A stretch of DNA of 64,000 nucleotides from Cognatilysobacter tabacisoli (GTDB lineage: Bacteria; Pseudomonadota; Gammaproteobacteria; Xanthomonadales; Xanthomonadaceae). Shown piece by piece: positions 48,264-57,757 of this stretch. The position numbers and the translations under genes are program-made. The notes below the pieces were generated by a model. That model did not search any database. It was not told the origin of the DNA and saw nothing but the letters and a program-made list of their open reading frames with translations. Within the stretch, counting starts at the first letter, position 1, and every line of letters begins with the position of its first letter. The stretch spans positions 186,001 to 250,000 of the forward strand of contig NZ_KZ987400.1 of assembly GCF_003586305.1 (NCBI RefSeq), read 5' to 3'.

Positions 48264-48977
48264 ATGTCCGCCTATTCCATCCTCGTCCTCGTCCACGCCG
48301 GCCTCGGCACGCTCGCGCTGGCCACGTTCTGGACCGCCGGCCTCGCGCGCAAGGGCAGTCCGGTGCACGTCGCCGCCGGTCGCATCTACCTGCTGGCGAT
48401 GGTGGCGCTGCTGCTGATCGCCGTGCCGCTGAGCATCGCGACGCTGGTCGAACGTCCGGTCGCCGGCGCGTTCCTGCTGTACCTGCTGGTGATCACCGGC
48501 ACCGCGGTGTGGACCAGCTGGCGCGCGATCAAGGACAAGCGCGACTGGGCCCGCTACACCGGTCGCGCCTACCGCGCCCTGATGTGGGCGAACCTGGCCA
48601 GCGCGCTCGCGATCGGCGCGGTCGGCGTGCTGCTCGCGCAGTTCGCGCAGGTGGTGATCGTGTCGTTCGCCGGGATCGGCCTGGCGACGTTCGTGCGCAT
48701 GTGGCGCTTCTCGCGCGCCGCGCCGGCCGCGCCGCGCTGGTGGATGCGCGAGCACCTGCTGGCGATGCTCGGCAACGGCGTGGCGACGCACATCGCGTTC
48801 CTCAGCATCGGCCTGCCCAAGCTGCTGCCGATGCTGGCCGGCCCGACCCTGCAGAACCTCGCGTGGCTCGGCCCGGTGGTGGTGGCGACCGCCGCGGCGG
48901 TGGTGCTGACCCGCAAGTACCTGCCGTCGGGGCCGCAGCCGCGCCCGGCGCCGTCGCGCGGGCTGTCGGGCGCCTAG
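48264..48977 (+). CDS. Membrane protein, DUF2306-like
   Basis: A 237-aa inner-membrane protein with six or seven TM helices (SILVLVHAGLGTLALATFWTAGLARKGSP-type start, MVALLLIAVPLSIATLV, FLLYLLVITGTAVWTSW). His residues in LVHAG and SPVHVAAGRIY are typical of the DUF2306 group. Function is unknown; the family is sometimes linked to haem or quinone-type membrane processes, but that is not shown here. Divergent from the DesK/DesR-like pair, which may regulate it. Confidence 0.7.
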   Translation: MSAYSILVLVHAGLGTLALATFWTAGLARKGSPVHVAAGRIYLLAMVALLLIAVPLSIATLVERPVAGAFLLYLLVITGTAVWTSWRAIKDKRDWARYTGRAYRALMWANLASALAIGAVGVLLAQFAQVVIVSFAGIGLATFVRMWRFSRAAPAAPRWWMREHLLAMLGNGVATHIAFLSIGLPKLLPMLAGPTLQNLAWLGPVVVATAAAVVLTRKYLPSGPQPRPAPSRGLSGA

Positions 48978-48989
48978 GCCCGCGACGGA

Positions 48990-49883
48990 CTAGACGTCGC
49001 CGTCGGTCAGCCAGCCCTCGCCGCTGCCGCGCTGGTAGACCGTGTCGGTCGCCAGCACGTCGCCGGCGGGGATCGACGGCTGCTCGGCCAGGCGCGCGTA
49101 GATCGGGGTGAAGTCCGGCGCCGTCGCCTCCATCAGCTGCTCGTAGCTGTCGATGACGAAGTAGGTCTTCTGGTACGTGTCGATGCGGTAGCGCGTGCGC
49201 ATGATCCGCTCCAGATCGAAGCCGATGCGGTTCGGCGCCGCGCTCTCGAGGCAGTGGATCGACTCGCCCTTCGAGCTGACGATGCCGCTGCCGTAGATGC
49301 GCAGGCCGTCGGCCTGGCGGATCAGGCCGAACTCGACCGTGTACCAGTACAGGCGGGTGAGGTTGACCAGCGCGTCGGCGCCGATCGCGTGCGCCTTGAC
49401 TCCGCCGCGGCCGTACGCGGCCATGTAGTCGGCGAACACCGGGTTCATCAGCAGCGGTACGTGGCCGAACAGGTCGTGGAACAGGTCCGGCTCGGACAGG
49501 TAGTCGAGCTGCTCGGGCGTGCGGATCCACCACGTCACCGGGAAGCGGCGGTGGGCGAGGTGTTCGAAGAAGTCGAGCTCCGGCAGCAGCCCCTGCACCC
49601 CGATCAGCTCCCAGCCGGTGGCCGCGCGCAGCACCCGGTTGAGCTCGTCGAACTTCGGGATCTGGTGCGCGCTCATGCCCATCGCGCGCTGCTGGCGCAG
49701 GAACTCGTCGCTGGCGCGCCCCTGCAGGATGTCCTGCTGCCGCGCGAACAGCTGCGCCCACACGGCGTGGTCGCTGGCGGTGTAGCTCGACCACGGCTGC
49801 TCGACCACCGCCGTGGTGTAGACCGGCACATAGCCCTTGTCGGTGAGCTGGTGTTCGACGCGCTGCGGGCTGGCGGGGGTCAT
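48990..49883 (-). CDS. phhA: Phenylalanine 4-monooxygenase
   Basis: A 297-aa pterin-dependent, iron-containing hydroxylase that converts phenylalanine to tyrosine. The iron ligands are visible: H136 and H141 in LFHDLFGHVP, and E184 in YTVEFGL, matching the bacterial PAH structure. Conserved motifs include PVTWWIRTPEQLDYL and TRYRIDTYQKTYFV. ATG 49883 gives bacterial family length; the longer frame adds non-homologous residues. It is divergent from an AsnC-type regulator, with a palindrome in the shared promoter, suggesting amino-acid-responsive control. Confidence 0.96.
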   Translation of the reverse strand: MTPASPQRVEHQLTDKGYVPVYTTAVVEQPWSSYTASDHAVWAQLFARQQDILQGRASDEFLRQQRAMGMSAHQIPKFDELNRVLRAATGWELIGVQGLLPELDFFEHLAHRRFPVTWWIRTPEQLDYLSEPDLFHDLFGHVPLLMNPVFADYMAAYGRGGVKAHAIGADALVNLTRLYWYTVEFGLIRQADGLRIYGSGIVSSKGESIHCLESAAPNRIGFDLERIMRTRYRIDTYQKTYFVIDSYEQLMEATAPDFTPIYARLAEQPSIPAGDVLATDTVYQRGSGEGWLTDGDV

Positions 49884-49935
49884 GGCGGCTCGATCGGGCG
49901 CACGGGACGATTCCGTCACCCTATCGGTCAAGCCG

Positions 49936-49950
49936 CGCAATGGGATTGCG
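49936..49950. promoter_or_regulatory. Palindromic operator candidate between phhA and the AsnC regulator
   Basis: CGCAAT-GGG-ATTGCG is a perfect 15-bp palindrome in the 134-bp divergent promoter region. A further ATTGCG half-site occurs at 49985-49990. The size and dyad form suit an Lrp/AsnC dimer. Confidence 0.5.
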
Positions 49951-50017
49951 TTGTTGCGCTCCAGGCGGCGCATGGCGCACGATTATTGCGTATTTGACAG
50001 CCGAGTCACACGAAACC

Positions 50018-50494
50018 ATGGCCAGCGTCGAGCTCGACCGCACCGACCTGCAGCTGCTCGCCGAACTCCAGCGCGGCGCCCGCCTGACCAACGCCGAGCT
50101 GGCCGAGCGCGTGCACCTGTCGGCGTCGGCGACCCTGCGCCGGGTCCAGCGGCTCGAGCGCGAAGGGGTGATCGCCGGCTACCGCGCCGAGCTCGACCCC
50201 GAACGCCTGGGCCTGGGCCTGCAGGCGTTCGTGCGGATCCAGCTCAGCCGCCACGATGCCGACGCGATCGAGGCCTTCAGCGCATTCGTGAACCAGTGGG
50301 ACGAGGTCGTCACCTGCCACGCGCTGACCGGCGACATGGACTACCTGCTGCAGATCGTCGTGCGCGACCTCGAGCACTTCTCGCGGTTCCTGCTCGACCG
50401 CCTCCTCAACCAGGCCGGCGTCGCCGACGTCAATTCGAGCTTCGTGCTGCGCACGGTCAAGGCGTTCGGCGGCATGCCGCTGCCGCCGCGCTAG
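50018..50494 (+). CDS. Lrp/AsnC family transcriptional regulator
   Basis: A 158-aa regulator with an N-terminal helix-turn-helix (LDRTDLQLLAELQRGARLTNAELAERVHLSASATLRRVQRLER) and a C-terminal RAM effector domain (GLQAFVRIQLSRH, CHALTGDMDYLLQIVVRDLEHFSRFL). The family forms octamers that bind an amino acid. Position divergent from phhA suggests it senses phenylalanine or tyrosine and controls phhA. ATG 50018 gives the usual family start. Confidence 0.92.
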   Translation: MASVELDRTDLQLLAELQRGARLTNAELAERVHLSASATLRRVQRLEREGVIAGYRAELDPERLGLGLQAFVRIQLSRHDADAIEAFSAFVNQWDEVVTCHALTGDMDYLLQIVVRDLEHFSRFLLDRLLNQAGVADVNSSFVLRTVKAFGGMPLPPR

Positions 50495-50505
50495 TCCGAT
50501 CGGTC

Positions 50506-51546
50506 TCAGCAGTCCGCGTCGCGCCCGAGCAGCTTGCCGACGCGGCCCTGCTGCGCTTCGCATGCGGCCTTCGCCCGGGCGGCGCGGGCGCGCGCGGCGT
50601 CGGCGGCGGCCGCGTCGGCCTTGGCCTGCGCTGCGGCCTGGCGCTGGCGCTGCAGCGCGGCGATCTTCGCCTTGATCTGCGGCAGCGCGGCCAGCGCGGC
50701 GCGCTCGCCTTCGAGGATCGCGTCGTTCTTCAGTTCGAAGTCCGCCGCGCCGATGTCGCGCACGGCCGGGCGGATCACCGCGTCGGCGCGGGCCAGCTCG
50801 AGCGCGCCGAGCTTCTGGCCCATGATCGTGATCGACTGGTTGACGTTGCCGAGCAGGCTGCCGGGCGACTTGCCGCTGGCCTTGCTCGAGATGTCGACGG
50901 CGATGACGAAGTCCGCGCCGAGCTCGCGCGCGGCGTCGACCGGCACCGGGCTGACCACGCCGCCGTCGACATAGGTGCTGGCGCCGATCCTGACCGGCTC
51001 GAACACGCCGGGGATCGAGCTCGACGCGCGCACCGCCTGGCCGGTGTTGCCGCGCCGGAACACCGTGCGCTGGCCGTCCTCGAGCCGGGTGGCGACCACC
51101 GCGAGCGGGCGCTTCATCGCCTCGAGCTTGCGCTGGCCGACCAGCTGGTTGACGTAGTCCTGCAGCTTCTGGCCCTTCACCACGCCGCCGGAGAACAGGC
51201 TGACGTCGCGGATCGATTCCTCGTCCAGCGCGAACGCCTGCTTCTGCATCGCGAACGCGTCCATGCCGCTGGCGTACAGCGCGCCGACGACGCTGCCGGC
51301 GCTGGTGCCGGACACGACCACCGGCTGCACGCCGTTGGCCTCGAGCATCTTGATCACGCCGATATGGGCGAAGCCCTTGACCGCGCCGCCGCCCAGGGCG
51401 ATGCCGACCTTGACCGGCGGCACGGTGACCGGCGCCGCGCGCACCGCCGGCGGCGGGTCGGAACGCACCGCGTCGGGCCCGCCGCAGCCGGCGAGGGCGA
51501 GCGTGGCGGCGAAGGTCAGCAGCAGGCGGGTCGGCGTCGGGCGCAT
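50506..51546 (-). CDS. Patatin-like phospholipase lipoprotein (RssA-like)
   Basis: A 346-aa hydrolase with a lipobox (ATLALAGC, Cys21), so it is probably membrane-anchored. The patatin core has the oxyanion motif LGGGAVKGFAHIG (about 51-63), the catalytic Ser in GTSAGS (S82) and the catalytic Asp in YVDGGVVSPVP. A C-terminal Ala/Lys/Arg-rich helix ([35 protein letters not shown]) is a likely coiled coil. It hydrolyses acyl esters of phospholipids; the physiological target is unknown. It ends 11 bp from the convergent AsnC gene. Confidence 0.88.
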   Translation of the reverse strand: MRPTPTRLLLTFAATLALAGCGGPDAVRSDPPPAVRAAPVTVPPVKVGIALGGGAVKGFAHIGVIKMLEANGVQPVVVSGTSAGSVVGALYASGMDAFAMQKQAFALDEESIRDVSLFSGGVVKGQKLQDYVNQLVGQRKLEAMKRPLAVVATRLEDGQRTVFRRGNTGQAVRASSSIPGVFEPVRIGASTYVDGGVVSPVPVDAARELGADFVIAVDISSKASGKSPGSLLGNVNQSITIMGQKLGALELARADAVIRPAVRDIGAADFELKNDAILEGERAALAALPQIKAKIAALQRQRQAAAQAKADAAAADAARARAARAKAACEAQQGRVGKLLGRDADC

Positions 51547-51681
51547 GGCGGGAAGGACTCGGTCGAACGCGGAAGAGGAGGGCGGATGGCAGGATACCGG
51601 CCCGCCCTGAACGCCGGACTTTGCCGCGGGCGCCGGACCGGGCACCCTGTGTGCGGGGGATCGCCACGACAGGAGTCGCGC

Positions 51682-51915
51682 ATGCGCCGGACCACTTTCT
51701 TCGTGCTGCAGGTCGGCGACCGCTGGACGGTCTCGTGCTCGCTGCGCGGCGCGCACGAGTCAGGCCATCCGGACCGCGCCAGCGCACGCGCGGCGGCCGA
51801 CGCCGCGGCGCTGGCGATGTGGCAGCAGCAGCGCGTCGCCACCCAGGTGATGGTCAGCGAGGACGACGGCGGCTGGCACACCGCCGCCGAGTACGGCGAC
51901 CTGCTGGGTTCCTGA
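51682..51915 (+). CDS. Small DUF2188-like protein
   Basis: A 77-aa protein starting MRRTTFFVLQVGDRWTVSCS, with AGGAG 6 nt upstream of ATG 51682. The pattern of a short beta-hairpin (FFVLQVGDRWTV), a helix of ARAAADAAALAMWQQQ and a second hairpin (TQVMVSEDDGGWHTA) resembles DUF2188-type small proteins. Function unknown. It is divergent from the patatin gene. Confidence 0.65.
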   Translation: MRRTTFFVLQVGDRWTVSCSLRGAHESGHPDRASARAAADAAALAMWQQQRVATQVMVSEDDGGWHTAAEYGDLLGS

Positions 51916-51928
51916 GCGCGCCGCGACG

Positions 51929-52948
51929 CTAGAAGCTGTTGTCGCCGTCGAGGATGCGGCCGAGGCCGCCGAGCACCGAGCCCTCGCCGCGGTTCTGCCC
52001 GCCGCCCTGTGGCGCCGCGGCGAGCATGCGCCCGGCCATGCGCGAGAACGGCAGCGATTGCAGCCACACCTTGCCCGGTCCGGTCAGCGTGGCCAGGAAC
52101 ACGCCTTCGCCGCCGAACAGCATGCTCTTGATGCCGCCGACCGCGCGCACGTCCATCTGCACGGTGTCGTGGAACGCCATCACGCAGCCGGTGTCGACGT
52201 CGAGGCGCTCGCCGGCGCGCAGTTCGCGCTCGACCACGGTGCCGCCGGCGTGCACGAACACCCAGCCGTCGCCCTCGAGCTTCTGCATGATGAAGCCCTC
52301 GCCGCCGAACAGGCCGGTGAGGATCTTGCGCTGGAAGAAGATCCCGACCTGCACGCCGCGCGCGCCGGCCAGGAAGCTGTCCTTCTGGCAGATCAGCCGG
52401 CCGCCGTGCTCGTCGAGCTTCATCGCCAGCACCGTGCCCGGGTACGGCGCGGCGAACGCGACCTTGGCCTTGCCGGTGCCGGTCTGCGTGTAGACGGTGG
52501 TGAACAGGCTCTCGCCGGTGACCACGCGCTTGCCGGCGCTGAGCAGCTTGTCCATGAAGCCGCCGCCCGGCCCGCTGGCGCGCCCGTCGCCGAACACGGT
52601 GTCCATCTGCACCGACGCGTCCTTGAACATCAGCGCGCCGGCCTCTGCAATCGCGCTTTCGCCCGGGTCGAGTTCGATCTCGACGAACTGCATGTCCTGG
52701 CCGACGATCGTGTAGTCGATGTCGTCGCTGCGCGCGCGGCCGCCGGCGGTCGACGACAGCGGCGGCGGCATCGCCGGCGCGCCGTCGGCGCCGAACTCGG
52801 GCACCTCGCGCACCGGCTTCCAGCCGGAGAAGCCCTCGCGCCAGCACTGCGCGTTCGGGTTGCGCAGCGCGTGCTCGCGCGCGGCGTCGTCGTCGAGCGG
52901 GCCGACGCGGGTCTGGTCGGAGCCGGCGTGGAAGTACCAGTGGTTCAT
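51929..52948 (-). CDS. GYF_2-AIM24 domain protein (TIGR00266 family)
   Basis: A 339-aa protein. The N-terminal ~50 residues form a GYF_2 domain (WYFHAGSDQTRVGPLDDDAARE, CWREGFSGWKPV), followed by a short Pro/Ala linker. The rest (about 78-325) is the AIM24/TIGR00266 beta-rich domain with FVEIELDPGESAIAEAGALMFKD, TVYTQTGTGKAKVAFAAPYPG and GGIKSMLFGGEGVFLATL. A Gly/Asn-rich tail follows. GYF domains bind proline-rich ligands; AIM24 proteins are of unknown biochemical function. The fusion suggests a protein-binding role. Confidence 0.85.
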   Translation of the reverse strand: MNHWYFHAGSDQTRVGPLDDDAAREHALRNPNAQCWREGFSGWKPVREVPEFGADGAPAMPPPLSSTAGGRARSDDIDYTIVGQDMQFVEIELDPGESAIAEAGALMFKDASVQMDTVFGDGRASGPGGGFMDKLLSAGKRVVTGESLFTTVYTQTGTGKAKVAFAAPYPGTVLAMKLDEHGGRLICQKDSFLAGARGVQVGIFFQRKILTGLFGGEGFIMQKLEGDGWVFVHAGGTVVERELRAGERLDVDTGCVMAFHDTVQMDVRAVGGIKSMLFGGEGVFLATLTGPGKVWLQSLPFSRMAGRMLAAAPQGGGQNRGEGSVLGGLGRILDGDNSF

Positions 52949-53056
52949 GTCCGTGTCCTTGCGATGGGGGAATGGCGTGGTGCGTGACTCTTGGATCGTG
53001 TTTTGGAATTCGTGGTGCGCGCAGGGTGACCCGCGTGCGGCGCGTGCGGGGCCCGC

Positions 53057-53748
53057 TCAGGCGGCGTCGAGCGCCCAGCGCGCGGCGTAGCGCGCGTGCA
53101 GCGCGGCGGTGTCGAACAGCGGCACGCTCGCGTCGGCGTCGCCGACCAGCAGGCCGATTTCGGTGCAGCCGAGGATCACGCCCTGCGCGCCGTCGTCGAC
53201 CAGCGCCGCCATCACCGCGCGGTAGCCGTCGCGCGAGGCGTCGCGGATCTCGCCGCGGCACAGCTCGTCGTAGATCACCCGGTGCACCAGCGCGCGCGCG
53301 TCGGCGTCGGGCACCCGCACGCGCAGGCCGTGCGATTCGAGCCGCTCGCGCAGGAACGGCTGCTCCATCGTGAAGCGGGTGCCGAGCAAGCCGACGGTGT
53401 CGAGGCCCTGCGCGCGCACGGCGTCGGCGGTCGCGTCGGCGATGTGCAGCACCGGCAGTTGGGCGGCGGCTTCGACCGCGTCGACGACGATGTGCATCGT
53501 GTTCGCGCAGATCACCACCGCGTCGGCGCCGCCGGCGCGCAGCGCGCCCGCGGCATCGGCCATCAGCCGGCCGGCCGCGTCCCAGTCGCCGGCGCGCTGC
53601 AGCGCCTCGAGCTCGGCGAAGTCGATGCTGGCCAGCAGCAGCTTCGCCGAGTGCAGGCCGCCGAGCGCCTGCTTCACCGTCTCGTTGATCACGCGGTAGT
53701 ACGGGATCGTCGATTCCCAGCTCATCCCGCCGATCAAGCCGAGCGTCT

Positions 53749-53752
<4 letters not shown>
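53057..53752 (-). CDS. Aspartate/glutamate racemase family protein
   Basis: A 231-aa cofactor-independent racemase. The N-terminal Cys region is ADAVVICANTMHIV (catalytic Cys near 82) and the second Cys lies in VILGCTEIGLLVG (near 195). The start MKTLGLIGGMSWEST is characteristic. It inverts Asp, Glu or a related amino acid and could supply D-amino acids for the envelope; the exact substrate cannot be told. It overlaps the M28 peptidase stop by 4 bp (ATGA). Confidence 0.9.
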
Positions 53753-55506
<1,754 letters not shown>

Positions 55507-55608
55507 CGGCGGGTGCTCACGGGGTCCGGGACGGACGGAAGCCCCGGACGCTAGCACCGCGCGCGCGGCGCCCACAAACGCCGGTGGTCATGCGACGCGC
55601 GACGTCCC

Positions 55609-56388
55609 TCAATCGTCGCGCCGCGGCCGGAACGGCAGCACCGCGCCGCGATCGTCGGTCGTGCCCGGCCGATGCCACAGGACCGGCACGTCGCGCGGGG
55701 CGGGCGGTTCGAGTTCGTCGTGCGCCGGTACCGCTTCGAGCTCGTCCTCGAGCTCCCAGCTGTAGCGCTTGCGCGGCGGCAGCGGGTCGGCGAGCCGCCA
55801 CAGCAGCGCGCCGAGCACGCCGCCGGCGGCGCCGCCCATGTGCGACTGCCACGACACCCCGGCCTCGTGCGGCAGGATCGTCAGCAGCATGCTCCCGTGC
55901 AGCAGGAACGCGATCATCGCCGCGGCCACCGACGGCCGGTCGCGGCGCAGCAGCCCGAGCACGAACACCAGGAACATCAGTCCGTGGGTCACGCCGCTGG
56001 CGCCGAGGTGGAACGTGCCAGGCGCTCCCAATAGCCACGCGCCCAGCCCCGAGCCCAGCCACATCAGCGGCAGCGCGCGCAGCGTCGCACGCGGGTACAG
56101 GCCGCCGGCGAGCGTGCCCAGCGCCAGCAGCGACAGCGCATTGGCGGCGACGTGCTCGAACGAGCCGTGCAGCAGCGGCGCGGCGAGCAGCCCGCGCCAG
56201 CCGTCCCACGCCCACGGCTGCAGCGCCCACGCGCGCACGTCGAACCCGCCCTGCGCGCTGTAGACCGCGGCCAGCAGCAGCACGAATGCGAGGCTGGCGT
56301 TGAATGCGCGGCGCCAACGGTGCAGGTCGGCGGCGCGCTGGGCCGGGGTGTCGGGGACGGGTTCGGGGGTCGGCAGGTGCATCGTCAT
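55609..56388 (-). CDS. Rhomboid-family intramembrane serine protease
   Basis: A 259-aa membrane protein with about six TM helices and the rhomboid core: HGSFEHVAANALSLLALG (His and Asn of the oxyanion region), the catalytic Ser in GASGVTHG, and the catalytic His in QSHMGGAAGGVLGALL. The cytoplasmic tail is charged and Pro-rich. It cleaves TM helices of unknown partners. ATG 56388 was preferred to GTG 56391. It is leftward, between the M28 and TerC genes. Confidence 0.9.
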   Translation of the reverse strand: MTMHLPTPEPVPDTPAQRAADLHRWRRAFNASLAFVLLLAAVYSAQGGFDVRAWALQPWAWDGWRGLLAAPLLHGSFEHVAANALSLLALGTLAGGLYPRATLRALPLMWLGSGLGAWLLGAPGTFHLGASGVTHGLMFLVFVLGLLRRDRPSVAAAMIAFLLHGSMLLTILPHEAGVSWQSHMGGAAGGVLGALLWRLADPLPPRKRYSWELEDELEAVPAHDELEPPAPRDVPVLWHRPGTTDDRGAVLPFRPRRDD

Positions 56389-56461
56389 CACGTGGCGCCG
56401 CCGGCCGGCCGTTGCAAGGCCGGCGGCGGCGCGCCCTACGCAACGCAGCGGTGCCGGTGGG

Positions 56462-57424
56462 CTACCACGACGCCTTCTTGTCCGGGGCCGGGCGCAGCAG
56501 GCTCAGCACGACCGTCGCGCCGATGATCGTCGCGACCACCGCCAGCGACACCAGCACCGGGATCTTGACCACGTCGACGATCAGCATCTTGGTGCCGATG
56601 AACATCAGCACCAGCGCCAGCCCGTACGGCAGCAAGTGGAAGCGGTCGGCCATGCCGGCGAGCAGGAAGAACATCGCGCGCAGGCCGAGCACCGCGAACA
56701 CGTTCGACGTCAGCACGATGAAGGGGTCGTCGGTGATCGCGAAGATCGCCGGGATCGAATCGACCGCGAAGATCAGGTCGGTGATGCCGACCATGACGAT
56801 CACGATGAACAGCGGCGTGTACAGGCGCTTGCCGGCCTCGACCACCGACAGCTTGCCGCCGACGTAGCCGCGCGTCATCGGCACGTGCCCGGTCAGCCAG
56901 CGCAGGATCGGGTTGTTGTCGAGGTCGGGCTCCTTGCCGGCGGCCCACAGCATCTTCAGGCCGGTCAGCAGCAAGAACGCGCCGAACACGTACAGCACCC
57001 AGTGGAACTTCTGCAGCAGCAGCGCGCCGGCGAAGATCATGATCGCGCGCAGCACGATCGCGCCGACCACGCCGATGATCAGCACCTTCTGGCGCTGCTC
57101 CTCCGGCACCGCGAAGTACGTGAACAGCATCAGGAACACGAAGATGTTGTCGACCGCGAGCGACTTCTCGACCAGGTAGCCGGTCAGGTACTCGAGCGCG
57201 ACGCGCTGGCCCTCGTCGGGCCCCGACTGGCCGGACACGTGCCACCACAGCCAGCCGCCGAACGCGAGCGCGAGCGCGACCCAGCCGACGCTCCACCACG
57301 CGGCTTCGCGGAACGTGACCTTGTGTGGACCGCCGTGGCGCATCAGCACCAGGTCGATGAGCAGGGCGACGACGACGAGCGAGGCGAACACGCCCCACAG
57401 CAGGGGACTGCCGATGGACTGCAT
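56462..57424 (-). CDS. TerC/Alx-family membrane protein under Mn riboswitch control
   Basis: A 320-aa inner-membrane protein with about nine TM helices, including LEYLTGYLVEKSLAVDNIFVFLMLF (the acidic motif of the TerC/Alx family) and DLIFAVDSIPAIFAIT. The family is linked to manganese export and to tellurite or pH stress (E. coli Alx). A yybP-ykoY riboswitch precedes it, strongly supporting manganese homeostasis. The start is ATG 57424 (MQSIGSPLLWG). No tellurite-resistance partners (terZABDE) are nearby. Confidence 0.93.
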   Translation of the reverse strand: MQSIGSPLLWGVFASLVVVALLIDLVLMRHGGPHKVTFREAAWWSVGWVALALAFGGWLWWHVSGQSGPDEGQRVALEYLTGYLVEKSLAVDNIFVFLMLFTYFAVPEEQRQKVLIIGVVGAIVLRAIMIFAGALLLQKFHWVLYVFGAFLLLTGLKMLWAAGKEPDLDNNPILRWLTGHVPMTRGYVGGKLSVVEAGKRLYTPLFIVIVMVGITDLIFAVDSIPAIFAITDDPFIVLTSNVFAVLGLRAMFFLLAGMADRFHLLPYGLALVLMFIGTKMLIVDVVKIPVLVSLAVVATIIGATVVLSLLRPAPDKKASW

Positions 57425-57482
57425 GGAATGGAAACTCCCGGTTGGCGCGACGTGGCCGCGGCCCGGGGCGTCCGATGGACGC

Positions 57483-57604
57483 ACCTTCGCCGCGGGGCGG
57501 CGAAGGTCTTGCTCGCAGTCGTGTGACTGCCGCCGGACCGGAGCGGACCCTGGCGGGTGCGCTCGAAATGACGATCGCGACGAGGTGGGAGCTACTCCCC
57601 TTCG
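57483..57604 (-). ncRNA. yybP-ykoY manganese riboswitch with downstream expression hairpin
   Basis: On the minus strand the 5' P1 strand and core motif GAAGGGGAGUAGC (57604-57592) and the 3' core GAGCAAGACCUUCGCC match the conserved blocks of the yybP-ykoY family; CGUCA lies between. P1 pairs CGAAGG (57604-57599) with CCUUCG (57506-57501). The same CCUUCG strand can instead join an 11-bp hairpin ACCUUCGCCGC/GCGGCGAAGGU (57507-57483). The two pairings are mutually exclusive, an evident expression platform 59 nt before the terC start. Confidence 0.85.
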
Positions 57605-57757
57605 AGGCGAAGCTTAACCCATCCGGGCCGATCCAGGCCCATGCGTCCAGGCCCATGCGCGCCGGCGGTCGGGTGGACGCGCGCATCCGGACGCCGGTCC
57701 GGGAGCGTTCACGGCCGGCCGTGCTAGCGTCCGGCGATCCCCGGGCCGGAGCCGGAA

